From Paraburkholderia megapolitana (GTDB taxonomy: Bacteria > Pseudomonadota > Gammaproteobacteria > Burkholderiales > Burkholderiaceae): DNA of 64,000 nt. The stretch covers positions 2,453,001 through 2,517,000 of the forward strand of contig NZ_CP041743.1 of assembly GCF_007556815.1 (NCBI RefSeq), in the 5' to 3' direction. The position numbers and the translations under genes are program-made. Every line of letters starts with the position of its first letter. Within the stretch, counting starts at the first letter, position 1. Below, one piece after another: positions 9,574 to 19,361 of this stretch. The notes beneath the pieces were generated by a model. It saw nothing but the letters and a program-made list of their open reading frames with translations, was not told the DNA's origin and ran no database searches.

Positions 9574-10554
9574 TCAGGCTTCCACGGCGCCGTGCAGGTG
9601 GTAGAACCGGGCGATGACTTCTTCGATTGCGGGTTGTTCGACGTGGATGTCCTCGACGACATGTTCGGCCGCGATACGCGCGATCAGCGTCGGCGCGCCG
9701 ATGACGCGAGGATCAAAAGCGAGTTCCGCCGAGCGACCGTCACGCCGAAGTAATCGCACGCCATCGATCGCGATAGCAGGCGCTTCGCCGGCGAAATCCA
9801 CCAGCAAACGGCGCTCGATCAGCACCTCCGCGCGCAGCGCATCGAATGATCGATCGGCCAGCACGCGGCCATGACCGATGACGATGACGCGCTCGGCCAG
9901 CGCCTCGATGTCGTGCATGTCGTGGGTAGTGAGCAGCACCGTGACGCCGCGCTCGTGGTTGAGCTTCTTCACGAACTCGCGCACGGCGAGCTTGGATGGC
10001 GCATCGAGGCCGATAGTCGGCTCGTCGAGGAAGAGAATAGGTGGCGCGTGCAGCAGCGCAGCCGCGATCTCCGCGCGCATCCGTTGTCCAAGCGACAGTT
10101 GACGCACCGGCTGATCGAGCAGGCGTTCGAGTCGCAGTATGGCGACCAGTTCATCGCGAGTCCGTACGTAGGCGGCAGGTTCCACCCGATAGATATCGCG
10201 CAGCAGATCGAAGCCATCGACGACAGGCAAGTCCCACCACAACTGGCTGCGCTGACCAAATACAGCGCCGATGCGGGCGACGTGAGCAATGCGGTTGTCG
10301 AACGGAACGCGATCTTCGATCACGACTTTGCCGGCTGTGGGGCGCAGGATCCCCGAGAGAATCTTGATGGTGGTCGATTTGCCCGCCCCGTTGGGGCCGA
10401 TGAATCCAAGCAGTTCGCCACGCTCCAGGCTGAAACTCACATCCTTGAGCGCTTCGATCTCGCGCCAGTGGCGGCGAAACATGCCGAGTACGCCAGGTTG
10501 TCGTTCGCCGACGCGATAGGTTTTCGCCAGGCCCTCAACCACGATCTGGGACAT
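9574..10554 (-). CDS. ABC transporter ATP-binding protein of an ABC-2 exporter
   Basis: 326 residues with Walker A GFIGPNGAGKSTT (about residue 52), signature LSLGQRMRAE, Walker B ILFLDEPTIGLD and the switch His in LLTTHDMHDIE. The C-terminal 80 residues form an extra domain as in DrrA-type exporters. It is the first gene of a three-gene operon with two ABC-2 permeases (4-bp gaps), so one unit of an export system of unknown cargo. Homologous systems are often annotated as antibiotic or polysaccharide exporters, but nothing here identifies a cargo. Confidence 0.85.
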   Translation of the reverse strand: MSQIVVEGLAKTYRVGERQPGVLGMFRRHWREIEALKDVSFSLERGELLGFIGPNGAGKSTTIKILSGILRPTAGKVVIEDRVPFDNRIAHVARIGAVFGQRSQLWWDLPVVDGFDLLRDIYRVEPAAYVRTRDELVAILRLERLLDQPVRQLSLGQRMRAEIAAALLHAPPILFLDEPTIGLDAPSKLAVREFVKKLNHERGVTVLLTTHDMHDIEALAERVIVIGHGRVLADRSFDALRAEVLIERRLLVDFAGEAPAIAIDGVRLLRRDGRSAELAFDPRVIGAPTLIARIAAEHVVEDIHVEQPAIEEVIARFYHLHGAVEA

Positions 10555-10700
10555 GCCATCTCCATGGAGTCGTTCACCGCGCCGGCGAGTACCGTCGGCA
10601 GGGTCATGCCAGCAGAAGAGGGCGAGATGTTATCAGAGGTGGGGTGTTCCTGGGCGTTGTTGAAGGAGACTGCGCGGTCGATGCGTTATGACTCAATGGA

Positions 10701-11594
10701 TTACAACACCACCGTCCGATCCCCATTGATAAACACCCGCCGCTCGACAAACGCCTTCACCGCCCGCGCCAACGTAATGCACTCGACGTCACGCCCCACC
10801 GCAAGCAGCCGCTCCGGTTTATACGAGTGATCGACGCGCTCGACGACCTGTTCGATGATCGGACCTTCATCCAGGTCGTCAGTGACGAAGTGAGCCGTCG
10901 CGCCAATCAGCTTGACACCGCGCGTATGCGCCTGGTGATAAGGCCGCGCACCCTTGAAGCCCGGCAGGAACGAATGATGAATATTGATCGCGCGCCCCGA
11001 CAGTTTGCGGCTCGTCTCATCGGAGAGGATCTGCATGTAGCGCGCAAGAATCATCAGTTCGGCGCCGGTCGATGCGAATAGATCGAGCACCTGTTGCTCC
11101 TGCTGCGCGCGGTTATCGGCATTCACCGGCAGGTGCCAGAACGGTAGTCCGTGCTGCGCGGCGAGCGGTTCGAAATCCGGATGATTCGAAGCAATCCCGA
11201 CGATATCCATCTTCAGTTCGCCCATGCGCCAGCGGAACAGCAGATCGGCGAGGCAATGTTCGAGCTTCGACACCATGATCAGCACCTTCGGCCGCGCGTC
11301 GACGTCGTGGATTGCCCACGTCATGTCGAAGTCGGCGGCGATCGGGACGAACTCGCGACGCAGCGCGTCGAGATCGAGTGCCGGGCGGCCGGGCGCATCC
11401 TCACCGCTGTCGGTCACGCCATGAAACACGCAACGTACAAAAAAGCGCTCGCTCAGGTCGTCATCGAATACGCTCAGCTCGTCGATATAACAGTGGTGCC
11501 GATCGAGCAGTGCGACGACAGCGGCGACCTGTCCTGCGGCGCTCGGGCACGACAGCGTCAGCACGTATTGATGGAAACGATCGGTGGCGGGCAT
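10701..11594 (-). CDS. purU: Formyltetrahydrofolate deformylase
   Basis: PurU hydrolyses 10-formyl-THF to formate and THF. The N-terminal ACT domain (about residues 8-90) is followed by a formyltransferase-like domain with the catalytic N-x-H in AINIHHSFLPGF and the Asp in DDLDEGPII. The start at 11594 (MPATDRFHQYVLTLSC) gives 297 aa, the family's size. In pseudomonads a purU paralogue sits with glycine-betaine demethylation genes, where it recycles one-carbon units. The choline and carnitine genes a few kilobases away suggest the same job here (inference). Confidence 0.9.
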   Translation of the reverse strand: MPATDRFHQYVLTLSCPSAAGQVAAVVALLDRHHCYIDELSVFDDDLSERFFVRCVFHGVTDSGEDAPGRPALDLDALRREFVPIAADFDMTWAIHDVDARPKVLIMVSKLEHCLADLLFRWRMGELKMDIVGIASNHPDFEPLAAQHGLPFWHLPVNADNRAQQEQQVLDLFASTGAELMILARYMQILSDETSRKLSGRAINIHHSFLPGFKGARPYHQAHTRGVKLIGATAHFVTDDLDEGPIIEQVVERVDHSYKPERLLAVGRDVECITLARAVKAFVERRVFINGDRTVVL

Positions 11595-11824
11595 GCGGGT
11601 CCTCGGCTTTTCATGGGATTGCCCGCATGAAGCCGGTAGCAGCGCGACCACGCAACGGCGGCACAGGCGGGATGCTCCAGTAGAGCAGCCCAATTTCCCC
11701 GTGCATAGAATCGATACGCCGTGCTGCTAGTACCGGCGCGCCAGGACGGCGGCCGGGTTCAGATCACTAAAGATGAGCGGCGGGGCGGGTTCGACCTCCA
11801 CCGCGCTCCGACCGATGCGCCCGA

Positions 11825-13042
11825 TTACTTGCGGCGGCGATGCACGTCGTGCGTAACGAAGCCCGCGTCGTTATGCGGCAACGCAAGCGCATCCGGCACT
11901 GCGAGCGTGTTGCGGATGTCAGCGAGACCGGCAGCCCAATGGTCGCGCATCGTCGAAAGACCGAACTGGTAATCCTTGTACTGGTGTTCGTAGTTCTTTC
12001 GCTGATAGATCAGATGCTGGACGTTGTAGCGCTTGTTCGACGACAACGCTTCGGCTTCCTTGCACCACGGGTTGTCGTGGCGCTGATCTTCTGGCACCTG
12101 GTCGAGCACGTGGCGCAGCAGATTGCGGTAACGCTGCTCGCGTTGCAGCGTGTCGGTGACAAAACGCGTACGGCTCGAATACTGCACGTCCTTCATGCGC
12201 TCGGCGACACCGGCCATCGTGTCGGGCACCGGACCGCGCGCGCTCCACAAGTCGACCTGGAACGCGAGCGTGTCGCGACGCGGCGAGCTTTGCAGCACTT
12301 CCATCAGCGGCGTGTTCGATACCACACCACCATCCCAGAAGAACTCGCCATCGATCTCGACCGGCGCGAACGCCGGCGGCAGTGCGCCCGACGCCATGAA
12401 ATGCTCGGGGCGCAGCTCGATACGCGTGTTGTCGAAGTAGACGAAGTTGCCGGTGCGGGCGTTGACCGCGCCCACCGACACCCGCGTGCTGCCGTCGTTA
12501 ATGCGGTCGAAGTCGCACAGCGCAAGCAGCGTGGCGCGCAGCGGCGAGGTGTCGTAATAGCTCACCTTGCCGGGCTCGCCCGGGATGCCGTCGATCGGCG
12601 GCGGAAAACGCGGCACGAAGAAGCCTTTTTGCCCCTGCAATATCGCACTCATCGCCTGCGATGCGGTGAACGCAGAACGTATCGATTCGTGGCTATTGAA
12701 CAGCGCGAACTCGAACGCGGCGGGCAGCGCGGGAAAGAACGCCGGCTGGCAGATCGTTTCCCAGAACTCGCGCAGCCGCTCCACGCGCCGCTCGGGCGGG
12801 TTGCCGGCGATCAGTGCGGTATTGAGCGCACCGATCGAGATACCGGCAATCCAGTCGAGCGGCATCTCGGCTTCGTGCAGACCTTCGAACACGCCAGCCT
12901 GATACGCGCCGAGCGCACCGCCCCCTTGCAGCACGAGGGCGATGGTTTCGTAGGGCAGCGCGCGCACCGGCGTCGCGCCAACCTCGTTGTGCAGGTCGGT
13001 CGGATCGACGGCCTGCTTTTCGGTGCGGGCGCGTGGCTTCAT
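11825..13042 (-). CDS. Patatin-like phospholipase (DUF3734 type)
   Basis: Patatin-type acyl hydrolase with a Ser-Asp dyad. The oxyanion loop is [15 protein letters not shown], the nucleophile elbow is GISIGALN (Ser of G-x-S-x-G) and the catalytic Asp is in [12 protein letters not shown]-terminal DUF3734-type extension follows ([15 protein letters not shown] region). The ATG at 13042 overlaps the stop of the hydroxybutyrate dehydrogenase gene as ATGA, pointing to translational coupling. Its position as third gene after acetoacetate decarboxylase and 3-hydroxybutyrate dehydrogenase hints at a role in storage-polymer or lipid turnover, which is inference. Confidence 0.85.
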   Translation of the reverse strand: MKPRARTEKQAVDPTDLHNEVGATPVRALPYETIALVLQGGGALGAYQAGVFEGLHEAEMPLDWIAGISIGALNTALIAGNPPERRVERLREFWETICQPAFFPALPAAFEFALFNSHESIRSAFTASQAMSAILQGQKGFFVPRFPPPIDGIPGEPGKVSYYDTSPLRATLLALCDFDRINDGSTRVSVGAVNARTGNFVYFDNTRIELRPEHFMASGALPPAFAPVEIDGEFFWDGGVVSNTPLMEVLQSSPRRDTLAFQVDLWSARGPVPDTMAGVAERMKDVQYSSRTRFVTDTLQREQRYRNLLRHVLDQVPEDQRHDNPWCKEAEALSSNKRYNVQHLIYQRKNYEHQYKDYQFGLSTMRDHWAAGLADIRNTLAVPDALALPHNDAGFVTHDVHRRRK

Positions 13043-13824
13043 TGCATGTACCAGCCGTGGCTGACCACGAACGACTGACCGGTCAACGCGGCGCTCGGGA
13101 ACGCCGACAGGAACAGCACCGTTTGCGCGACGTCCTCGACGGTCGTGAACACGCCGTCCACGGTATCGCCGAGCATGACGTTCTTCACGACATCGGCTTC
13201 GCTGATACCGAGTTCTTTCGCCTGCTCGGGGATCTGCTTGTCGACGAGCGGCGTGCGCACGAAGCCCGGACACACTACATGCGAACGCACGTTGTGCTTC
13301 GCGCCTTCCTTGGCCAGCACGCGTGCCAGACCGAGCAGACCGTGCTTGGCCGTCACGTAGGCCGACTTCAGCGGCGATGCTTCATGCGAATGCACCGAAC
13401 CCATGTAGATCACCACGCCGCCCTGGTCGCCCTTGTACATGTACTTGAGTGCGGCCTTGGTCGTGAGGAACGCGCCGTCGACGTGGATCGCCTGCATCTT
13501 CTTCCAGTCGGAGAACGCGTAGTTTTCGATCGGATTGACGATCTGGATGCCCGCATTCGACACGAGGATGTCGATCGTGCCGAACGCTGCCGCGACCTGA
13601 TCGATACCGGTATTCACCGCTTCTTCGCTGGTCACGTCCATCGCAATACCGATTGCTTTACCGCCGGCCGCCTTGATCTCGTTCGCGACTGCGTTGGCAC
13701 CATCGAGGTTCAGATCCGCGATGGCGACGGCCGCGCCGGCCTTCGCGTAGGTCAGGGCGATTTCCTTGCCGATGCCGCTGGCCGCGCCGGTGACGACCGC
13801 TACTTTTCCGTTCAGATTGCTCAT
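13039..13824 (-). CDS. 3-hydroxybutyrate dehydrogenase (SDR family)
   Basis: Classical short-chain dehydrogenase of 261 aa. The NAD-binding motif is [10 protein letters not shown] (residues 12-21), with NAG at about residue 91 and the catalytic Ser...YxxxK in [21 protein letters not shown]. The HSHEA and C-terminal [11 protein letters not shown] segments are typical of D-3-hydroxybutyrate dehydrogenases, which interconvert 3-hydroxybutyrate and acetoacetate. The start at 13824 ([13 protein letters not shown]) gives the family length. It lies between adc and the patatin gene in one operon and would exchange acetoacetate with the adc product pathway. Confidence 0.9.
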   Translation of the reverse strand: MSNLNGKVAVVTGAASGIGKEIALTYAKAGAAVAIADLNLDGANAVANEIKAAGGKAIGIAMDVTSEEAVNTGIDQVAAAFGTIDILVSNAGIQIVNPIENYAFSDWKKMQAIHVDGAFLTTKAALKYMYKGDQGGVVIYMGSVHSHEASPLKSAYVTAKHGLLGLARVLAKEGAKHNVRSHVVCPGFVRTPLVDKQIPEQAKELGISEADVVKNVMLGDTVDGVFTTVEDVAQTVLFLSAFPSAALTGQSFVVSHGWYMQ

Positions 13825-13871
13825 GACTGGGTTCCTGTTTGTTGTTCGTAAGTGAATGAGAGGGCGGGGCG

Positions 13872-14612
13872 TTACTGCGCGAGATAGTCGTGCACGACTT
13901 CGCCGAGACCGAGCGTCAGGTCGGCGATCAGATGTCGCGCTTCGACGATTTCGAGCACAGGCAGATCGGCCACCGGCGCCAGCGCATGATGCGCGAGTTC
14001 GAGCGAGGCGGGGCCGGTCCACGCGCCCTTCATCGTGATGTCCTGCAGGTAGTAACGCACGAGTTCGCACACACGCGCCGTACCGTCGACGTGCGGGATG
14101 ATCTTCAGCAGGAAGTTCGGGCCGGCCAGGCGTTGCTGCTCTTTTGCCATGTCGAGCTGGCTATGCTTGTAGCCCATCGTGCCGGTTGCGACGCGCACCG
14201 GACCGTAGTCGAGCGTGCCGAGCAGCGTGTCGGTGTGAACCGCAAGCGTCGGCGAGGCGAGTTTTTTCGGGAAGCCCCACAGCTCGCGTCCACCGGCGAT
14301 AGGCGGGTGATCGTCGAGATACATCGCGAGCGTGTAGCCGCCTGCTACGCCGTTGTATTCGACCGGAATGACCTGGCCGCTTTCGGTGTAGTCGCCGAAA
14401 CCGGTGGAGTCAGCCATGCGGATGAATTCGTAGTGGACGAGCGGCGAGGTGACTTTGAGCGGCTCCGGCACGATCTCGCGCAGACGGTCGATATCGGTGC
14501 GGTAGGTGATGATCAGGAATTCGCGACCGACGAAACGGTAAGGGCCCATCGGGAATGCGGGGCTGGTGAGCGGCATCGCAAACGCCTTCGAGCGTACCTG
14601 GTCTTCTTTCAT
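13872..14612 (-). CDS. adc: Acetoacetate decarboxylase
   Basis: 246 residues, the standard length. The Schiff-base lysine lies in [12 protein letters not shown] (K116, with neighbour K117), matching K115/K116 of the Clostridium enzyme. AAGGAG stands just before the ATG at 14612; the frame upstream is non-coding. The enzyme converts acetoacetate to acetone and CO2. It is first in an operon with 3-hydroxybutyrate dehydrogenase and a patatin-like hydrolase, so the operon handles ketone bodies. Carnitine cleavage encoded at 22-25 kb would generate acetoacetate, a possible supply. Confidence 0.9.
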   Translation of the reverse strand: MKEDQVRSKAFAMPLTSPAFPMGPYRFVGREFLIITYRTDIDRLREIVPEPLKVTSPLVHYEFIRMADSTGFGDYTESGQVIPVEYNGVAGGYTLAMYLDDHPPIAGGRELWGFPKKLASPTLAVHTDTLLGTLDYGPVRVATGTMGYKHSQLDMAKEQQRLAGPNFLLKIIPHVDGTARVCELVRYYLQDITMKGAWTGPASLELAHHALAPVADLPVLEIVEARHLIADLTLGLGEVVHDYLAQ

Positions 14613-15017
14613 GCGTACTCCTTTGTCAGTCGTTTCGGTAGAAAGGGGCTCCGGTATCTTATGCCGGACAGCGCAGGTTGTGCGATGCCGCAACTGGAAA
14701 AGTTCGTTGCGCAAATCAACGGAGTCCTCTCGCAGATATTGCACCAAACGGAACAACGGTGACGCTAACGTGCAGTGCCCGGCGCATGGTAACAAGGCCA
14801 GATGACATACGTGTGGGGTATTGCACCGGCTGGAGAAGCGCGCGCAGCGGTGCGGAGCAGTCTGTGCGCTTGCGCACACAGGAAAGCTCAACGATCGATA
14901 TTCGTCAGGTAATTGTCAGGATTGGTTGAGGCTCGCGTCATGCCGGTTCGGACTCATTGCACCTGGCGACGATGTTGCGGCGCGGTGCTTTGCGCTGCGA
15001 TCCTGCACAAAGCGACG
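14613..15017. other. Intergenic region with a short dyad; adc upstream region
   Basis: No credible gene in these 405 bases. It carries the adc ribosome site at its left end and a perfect dyad TGTGCGC-TT-GCGCACA at 14863-14878, a possible operator. No convincing -35/-10 pair was found. Confidence 0.4.
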
Positions 15018-15932
15018 TCAGGCGGCCAGCGCCCGGCACTCGTCGAACAGCCAGCGCCGAAACAGCGGCACCGCCGCAGCTTCAGGTCGCGCGAGCGGGC
15101 AGACGAGGAAATAGCCGCGCGCGGTGACGACGGGCTGGTCGAGCAGACGCACGAGCTGACCTGTCGCGACGAGTTCATCGACAAGCGGTGTCCAGCCGAG
15201 CGCGACACCTTGATTCATCAGCGCGGCATGGATCACGAGCGCATAGCTGTTGAACGTCATGCCGTCCGTGTTCGCGCGACGTTCGATGCCAAGCGCTGCA
15301 AACCAGCTATCCCACGCGAGCCAGCGTTCGGGCTCGGTGGGTTGCACATGCAATAGCGGCAGATGGGCGAGATCGCCGGCGTGGACGATGCCCGGGTGCG
15401 CGGCGGCGAATGCGGGCGAACAGACCGGCGTGACCTCTTCGGGAAAGAGCCGCGTCGACGTGCAGGGTGCCCAGTCGCCGTCGCCGAATGCGATTGCGAC
15501 GTCCGCGTGATCGCGATGCGGATCGAAGCCCTGTTGCGACGTGACGATTTTCACGCTCACGTCGGGCATCGAATGCTTGAGACGGGCGAGGCGCGGCATC
15601 AGCCAGTAGGTCGCAAAGCCGAAATCGGTGAGCAGGGTGAGCGAGCCGGTTGCACGGCGCGTGCGGATATCGCCGGTGGCGACGCGGATCGCGTCGAGAC
15701 TTTGTCGCACGGCTTCGAAGAGCCGTTCGCCGTCGGCGGTCAACGTCACGCCACGGTGTCCGCGCTCGAAGAGCGGTGTGCCGAGATCGGTTTCGAGCTG
15801 CACGACGCGCTGGCTGACGGCGGGCTGCGTCGAACCGAGCTCGCGCGCAGCCGCGGTGAAACTCGCGAGCCGCGCGGCCGATTCGAATACCGATAGCGTC
15901 TGCATCGGCGGCAGGCGATCTTGTCTCGGCAT
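15018..15932 (-). CDS. LysR-family regulator of choline-sulfate use
   Basis: 304 residues of the GcvA-like LysR group. The N-terminal HTH reads FTAAARELGSTQPAVSQRVVQLE, then the effector domain starts near residue 90. It is divergent from betC, and the family described as the putative choline sulfate-utilisation transcription factor occupies this place next to betC and choX. It would respond to choline or choline-O-sulfate and control betC (inference from context). A small dyad 9 bp before its start codon could be its binding site. Confidence 0.8.
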   Translation of the reverse strand: MPRQDRLPPMQTLSVFESAARLASFTAAARELGSTQPAVSQRVVQLETDLGTPLFERGHRGVTLTADGERLFEAVRQSLDAIRVATGDIRTRRATGSLTLLTDFGFATYWLMPRLARLKHSMPDVSVKIVTSQQGFDPHRDHADVAIAFGDGDWAPCTSTRLFPEEVTPVCSPAFAAAHPGIVHAGDLAHLPLLHVQPTEPERWLAWDSWFAALGIERRANTDGMTFNSYALVIHAALMNQGVALGWTPLVDELVATGQLVRLLDQPVVTARGYFLVCPLARPEAAAVPLFRRWLFDECRALAA

Positions 15933-15940
15933 AACACCCC

Positions 15941-15956
15941 CTTATGGACCTATAAG
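15941..15956. promoter_or_regulatory. Candidate LysR-type operator next to the betC regulator
   Basis: CTTAT-6bp-ATAAG, a perfect dyad whose outer bases fit the T-N11-A form of LysR boxes. It lies in the divergent region between the LysR gene and betC, close to the LysR start codon. That position suits autoregulation; only one copy was seen. Confidence 0.35.
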
Positions 15957-16150
15957 CATTGCGCGGCTTCACAGAGCGAAATTAACCGGCAATAGTGAGG
16001 ACGCTTTCGTGCGCGGTGCGGTTTTCAGCCTGATTCTGCACCGTACGCCACGATGCAGGCGGCGCGTGCAGGACTAGCGCTGCAGCCGGGCCGCTACGCG
16101 CTACGAACCCGCGGCCGCAAACGAACTCTCGATTCTAATCGACCCCGCCC

Positions 16151-17713
16151 ATGAGCCTTAATACAAAGCAGAATATCCTTATCTTGATGGCCGACCAGAT
16201 GACGCCGTTTGCGCTGCGTTCATATGGTCATACCGTCTCGCTGACACCGCGTATCGACGCGCTGGCGCGCGAAGGCGTCGTGTTCGATTCCGCGTATTGC
16301 GCGAGCCCGCTGTGCGCGCCCGCCCGCTTCTCGATGATGGCGGGCAAGCTGCCGTCGAAGATAGGCGCCTACGATAACGCCGCCGAATTTCCAGCGCAAA
16401 CCCTGACGTTCGCCCACTATCTGCGCGCGGCCGGCTACCGGACCATGCTTTCCGGCAAGATGCATTTCTGCGGGCCCGACCAGTTGCACGGTTTCGAGGA
16501 ACGTCTCACCACCGACATTTACCCCGCCGACTTCGGCTGGGTCCCGGACTGGGCGCAGCCGGATGTGCGGCCGAGCTGGTATCACAACATGAGTTCGGTG
16601 CTCGACGCGGGCCCTTGCGTGCGCACCAACCAGCTCGACTTCGACGACGAAGTGACCTTCACCGCGCGCCAGAAGCTCTTCGACATCGCCCGCGAGCGGG
16701 CAGCCGGCGGCGATGCGCGGCCGTTCTGCCTCGTCGCGTCGTTGACGCATCCGCACGATCCGTACGCGATTCCGCGCGAATACTGGGACCTGTACTCCGA
16801 CGACGAGATCGACATGCCGAAGGTCGAGCTGTCGCGCGAAGCAAGCGATGCGCATTCGCGGCGCCTGCGCGACGTCTACGAAGCCGATGTGACGCCGCCA
16901 ACGGCGCAGCAGGTGCGTGCGGCACGTCATGCGTACTACGGCGCGCTTTCCTATGTCGATACGCAGTTCGGGCAGATTCTCGATGCGCTCAAAGCGACCG
17001 GGATGGCCGACGACACGATCGTGATCGTCACCTCGGACCACGGCGAAATGCTCGGCGAACGCGGCCTCTGGTACAAGATGACCTGCTTCGAAGGCGGCGT
17101 GCGCGTGCCGCTGATCGTGCATGCGCCGGGTCGCTTCGACGCGCACCGCGTCGCCGCATCGGTATCGCACGTCGATCTGCTGCCGACGCTCGTCGAACTG
17201 GCTACAGGCGAGCGCCGCAGCGCATGGCCGGACCCCGTCGACGGTCGCAGCCTCGTACCGCATCTGCGCGGCAGTGGCGAAAAAGAGCAAATGCACGACA
17301 GTGCGCACGACGAAGCGATCGCCGAGTACCTCGCCGAAGGCGCGGTCGCACCGATCGTGATGATCCGGCGCGGCGACTTCAAGTTCATCCACACGCCATG
17401 CGATCCCGATCAGTTGTACAACCTCGCCGCCGATCCGCTCGAACTGCACAACCTCGCCGCCGACCCAGGCGCAGCCGCGGTGCTCGACGCGTTTCGCGCG
17501 GAGACGGCGCGCCGCTGGAATCTCCCTGCGCTGCATGACGCCGTGCTCGCGAGCCAGAGCCGGCGGCGCTTCCACTTCGAGGCGACGACGCAGGGGCGCA
17601 TCCAGTCGTGGGACTGGCAGCCGTTCACCGATGCGAGCCAGCGCTACATGCGCAATCACATCGAGCTCGACACACTGGAAGCGATGGCGCGGTTTCCGCG
17701 CGTCGTTCGTTAA
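16151..17713 (+). CDS. betC: Choline-sulfatase
   Basis: Type I sulfatase of 520 aa that hydrolyses choline-O-sulfate to choline and sulfate. The formylglycine signature C-x-P-x-R is CAPAR (Cys55 to Arg59), with the metal-binding start NILILMADQMTPF and the later DH in VTSDHGEMLGERGLW. The C-terminal RRRFHFEATTQGRIQSWDWQPF region is characteristic of choline-sulfatases. It is flanked by its LysR regulator and a choline-binding protein gene, the usual bet/cho arrangement. No signal peptide is visible, so it is cytoplasmic. Confidence 0.93.
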   Translation: MSLNTKQNILILMADQMTPFALRSYGHTVSLTPRIDALAREGVVFDSAYCASPLCAPARFSMMAGKLPSKIGAYDNAAEFPAQTLTFAHYLRAAGYRTMLSGKMHFCGPDQLHGFEERLTTDIYPADFGWVPDWAQPDVRPSWYHNMSSVLDAGPCVRTNQLDFDDEVTFTARQKLFDIARERAAGGDARPFCLVASLTHPHDPYAIPREYWDLYSDDEIDMPKVELSREASDAHSRRLRDVYEADVTPPTAQQVRAARHAYYGALSYVDTQFGQILDALKATGMADDTIVIVTSDHGEMLGERGLWYKMTCFEGGVRVPLIVHAPGRFDAHRVAASVSHVDLLPTLVELATGERRSAWPDPVDGRSLVPHLRGSGEKEQMHDSAHDEAIAEYLAEGAVAPIVMIRRGDFKFIHTPCDPDQLYNLAADPLELHNLAADPGAAAVLDAFRAETARRWNLPALHDAVLASQSRRRFHFEATTQGRIQSWDWQPFTDASQRYMRNHIELDTLEAMARFPRVVR

Positions 17714-17802
17714 CGTCATGAGCGAGAAATTCATTGAATAACCTGCCGGCGATTGCACTGCGTGATGCACGGCACAGCTACGATGCGGCCGTCATGAGCG
17801 GC

Positions 17803-18057
17803 ATGAGCATCGACACCGCTTCGATCGACGCTGCGGTTCTGACGCTTCTCTACTTGACGGAGCATGAAACCAAGCGCGCGTGGAGGGGCTGCGACTGGGG
17901 TGCACTTGACCAGCTTTACGAGCGAGACCTCATTACCGATCCACGCAACAAGGCGCGATCCGCAATCCTGACCGAGGACGGTTGGCGCGAAGCTGAACGC
18001 CTCTACAAGCGACACCTCGAACACTGTGTTCCCGCTGACTGCGAGACCAGGGAATGA
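17803..18057 (+). CDS. DUF6429 family small protein
   Basis: An 84-residue protein beginning MSIDTASIDAAVLTLLYLTEHE, followed by RAWRGCDWGALDQLYERDLITDPRNKARSAILTEDG. This matches the DUF6429 pattern of a small helical, winged-helix-like protein of unknown function. An upstream in-frame ATG at 17734 would add 23 residues without similarity to the pattern, so the later start is preferred. It sits between betC and choX in the same direction; a role in choline-sulfate use is not shown. Confidence 0.65.
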   Translation: MSIDTASIDAAVLTLLYLTEHETKRAWRGCDWGALDQLYERDLITDPRNKARSAILTEDGWREAERLYKRHLEHCVPADCETRE

Positions 18058-18112
18058 AACGAATTTCTCACTCACGATACAAACGCGTTCTGCATACGAA
18101 CCGGAGGCCATG

Positions 18113-19084
18113 ATGAAAAAACGCTACACGTGGTTGTTGTCCCTGCTGCTTGCTGCGGCGGGCGCGGGGATCGGCGCTATCGCCAGCGTCACCACGGCTG
18201 CCGCGGCCGAACCGCAAAGCTGCACTCAGGTACGCATGGCCGATCCCGGCTGGACCGACATCGATGCGACCAACGCGATGTCCGGCGTGCTGCTGAAGGC
18301 GCTCGGCTATCAGCAGAACGTTTCGAACCTGTCGGTGCCGATTACCTACCAGGGGCTGAAGAAAGGCCAGATCGACGTGTTTCTCGGCAACTGGATGCCC
18401 GCACAAGGACCGCTCGTCAAACCGTTTGTCGACGAGCATTCGATCGATGTGCTGCACGCAAACCTGACCAACGCGAAGTTCACGCTCGCCGTGCCCGACT
18501 ACGTCGCCGCTGCGGGCATCCACTCGTTTGCCGATCTCGAGAAGCATGCGGCCCAGTTCGACAGCAAGATCTACGGTATCGAGCCCGGCGCGCCGGCCAA
18601 CCAGAACATCAAGAAGATGATCGCCGACAAGGCGTTTGGGCTCGGCGGCTGGTCGATCGTCGAATCGAGCGAAACGGGAATGCTCACGCAGGTCGAGCGC
18701 GCCGCGCGCGACAAGAAGTGGATCGTGTTTCTCGCCTGGGAACCGCATCTGATGAACACGAAATTCCACCTCACGTATCTGTCCGGCGGCGATGCGTACT
18801 TCGGGCCGAACTACGGCGGCGCGACCGTCAACACCGTGACGCGGGCGGGCTTCGCCGGTCAGTGCACGAACCTCGCACGTCTGTTCCAGCAGATGACCTT
18901 CAACGTCGACCTCGAAAACCAGATCATCGCGAACGTGCTGCAGAACAAGGTCAATGTGAACACGGCGGCGCTGCACGCGTTGCAGGGCAATCCCGCGCTC
19001 GTGGCGACGTGGCTGAAGGGCGTGACGACCGCCAGCGGCGCGGATGGCCTGCAGGCCGTGCAGAGTCAGCTCGGCATTCGCTAA
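18113..19084 (+). CDS. choX: Choline ABC transporter substrate-binding protein
   Basis: A periplasmic binding protein of the glycine-betaine/choline (OpuAC) type. A signal peptide ends at AAAA-EP (about residue 32); the mature part has VRMADPGWTDIDATNA, GLKKGQIDVFLGNW and FLAWEPHLMN, with Trp residues placed to cage a quaternary ammonium group. Two adjacent ATGs (18110, 18113) follow GGAGG; the second has the better spacing. No permease or ATPase gene is nearby, so it probably docks on a transporter encoded elsewhere, as CbcX and CaiX do on CbcWV in Pseudomonas. Confidence 0.88.
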   Translation: MKKRYTWLLSLLLAAAGAGIGAIASVTTAAAAEPQSCTQVRMADPGWTDIDATNAMSGVLLKALGYQQNVSNLSVPITYQGLKKGQIDVFLGNWMPAQGPLVKPFVDEHSIDVLHANLTNAKFTLAVPDYVAAAGIHSFADLEKHAAQFDSKIYGIEPGAPANQNIKKMIADKAFGLGGWSIVESSETGMLTQVERAARDKKWIVFLAWEPHLMNTKFHLTYLSGGDAYFGPNYGGATVNTVTRAGFAGQCTNLARLFQQMTFNVDLENQIIANVLQNKVNVNTAALHALQGNPALVATWLKGVTTASGADGLQAVQSQLGIR

Positions 19085-19361
19085 ACCCCTCAACTTGCGT
19101 TGCTCCCGCTGCCCCGTTCTGGGGCGGCGCACCCTCATTGTCGTTTTCCCCCGGTTGTCGCATTCCGACCAATCGATGTCGCTTCAGATCGTATTGGCCG
19201 CAAATTGGATTTGTAATGTCCATCATCGACGACGGTTTATGCGTAATGGCACCCGCGACGAGCGTTGCACCGACAGTGCGTCATTCCAGCAAGACAGGCG
19301 ATTTCGCCCGGTTAGCGGCGGAATCCTCTTTCCATCCAGCAAGGCAAGAGAGAACCACACA

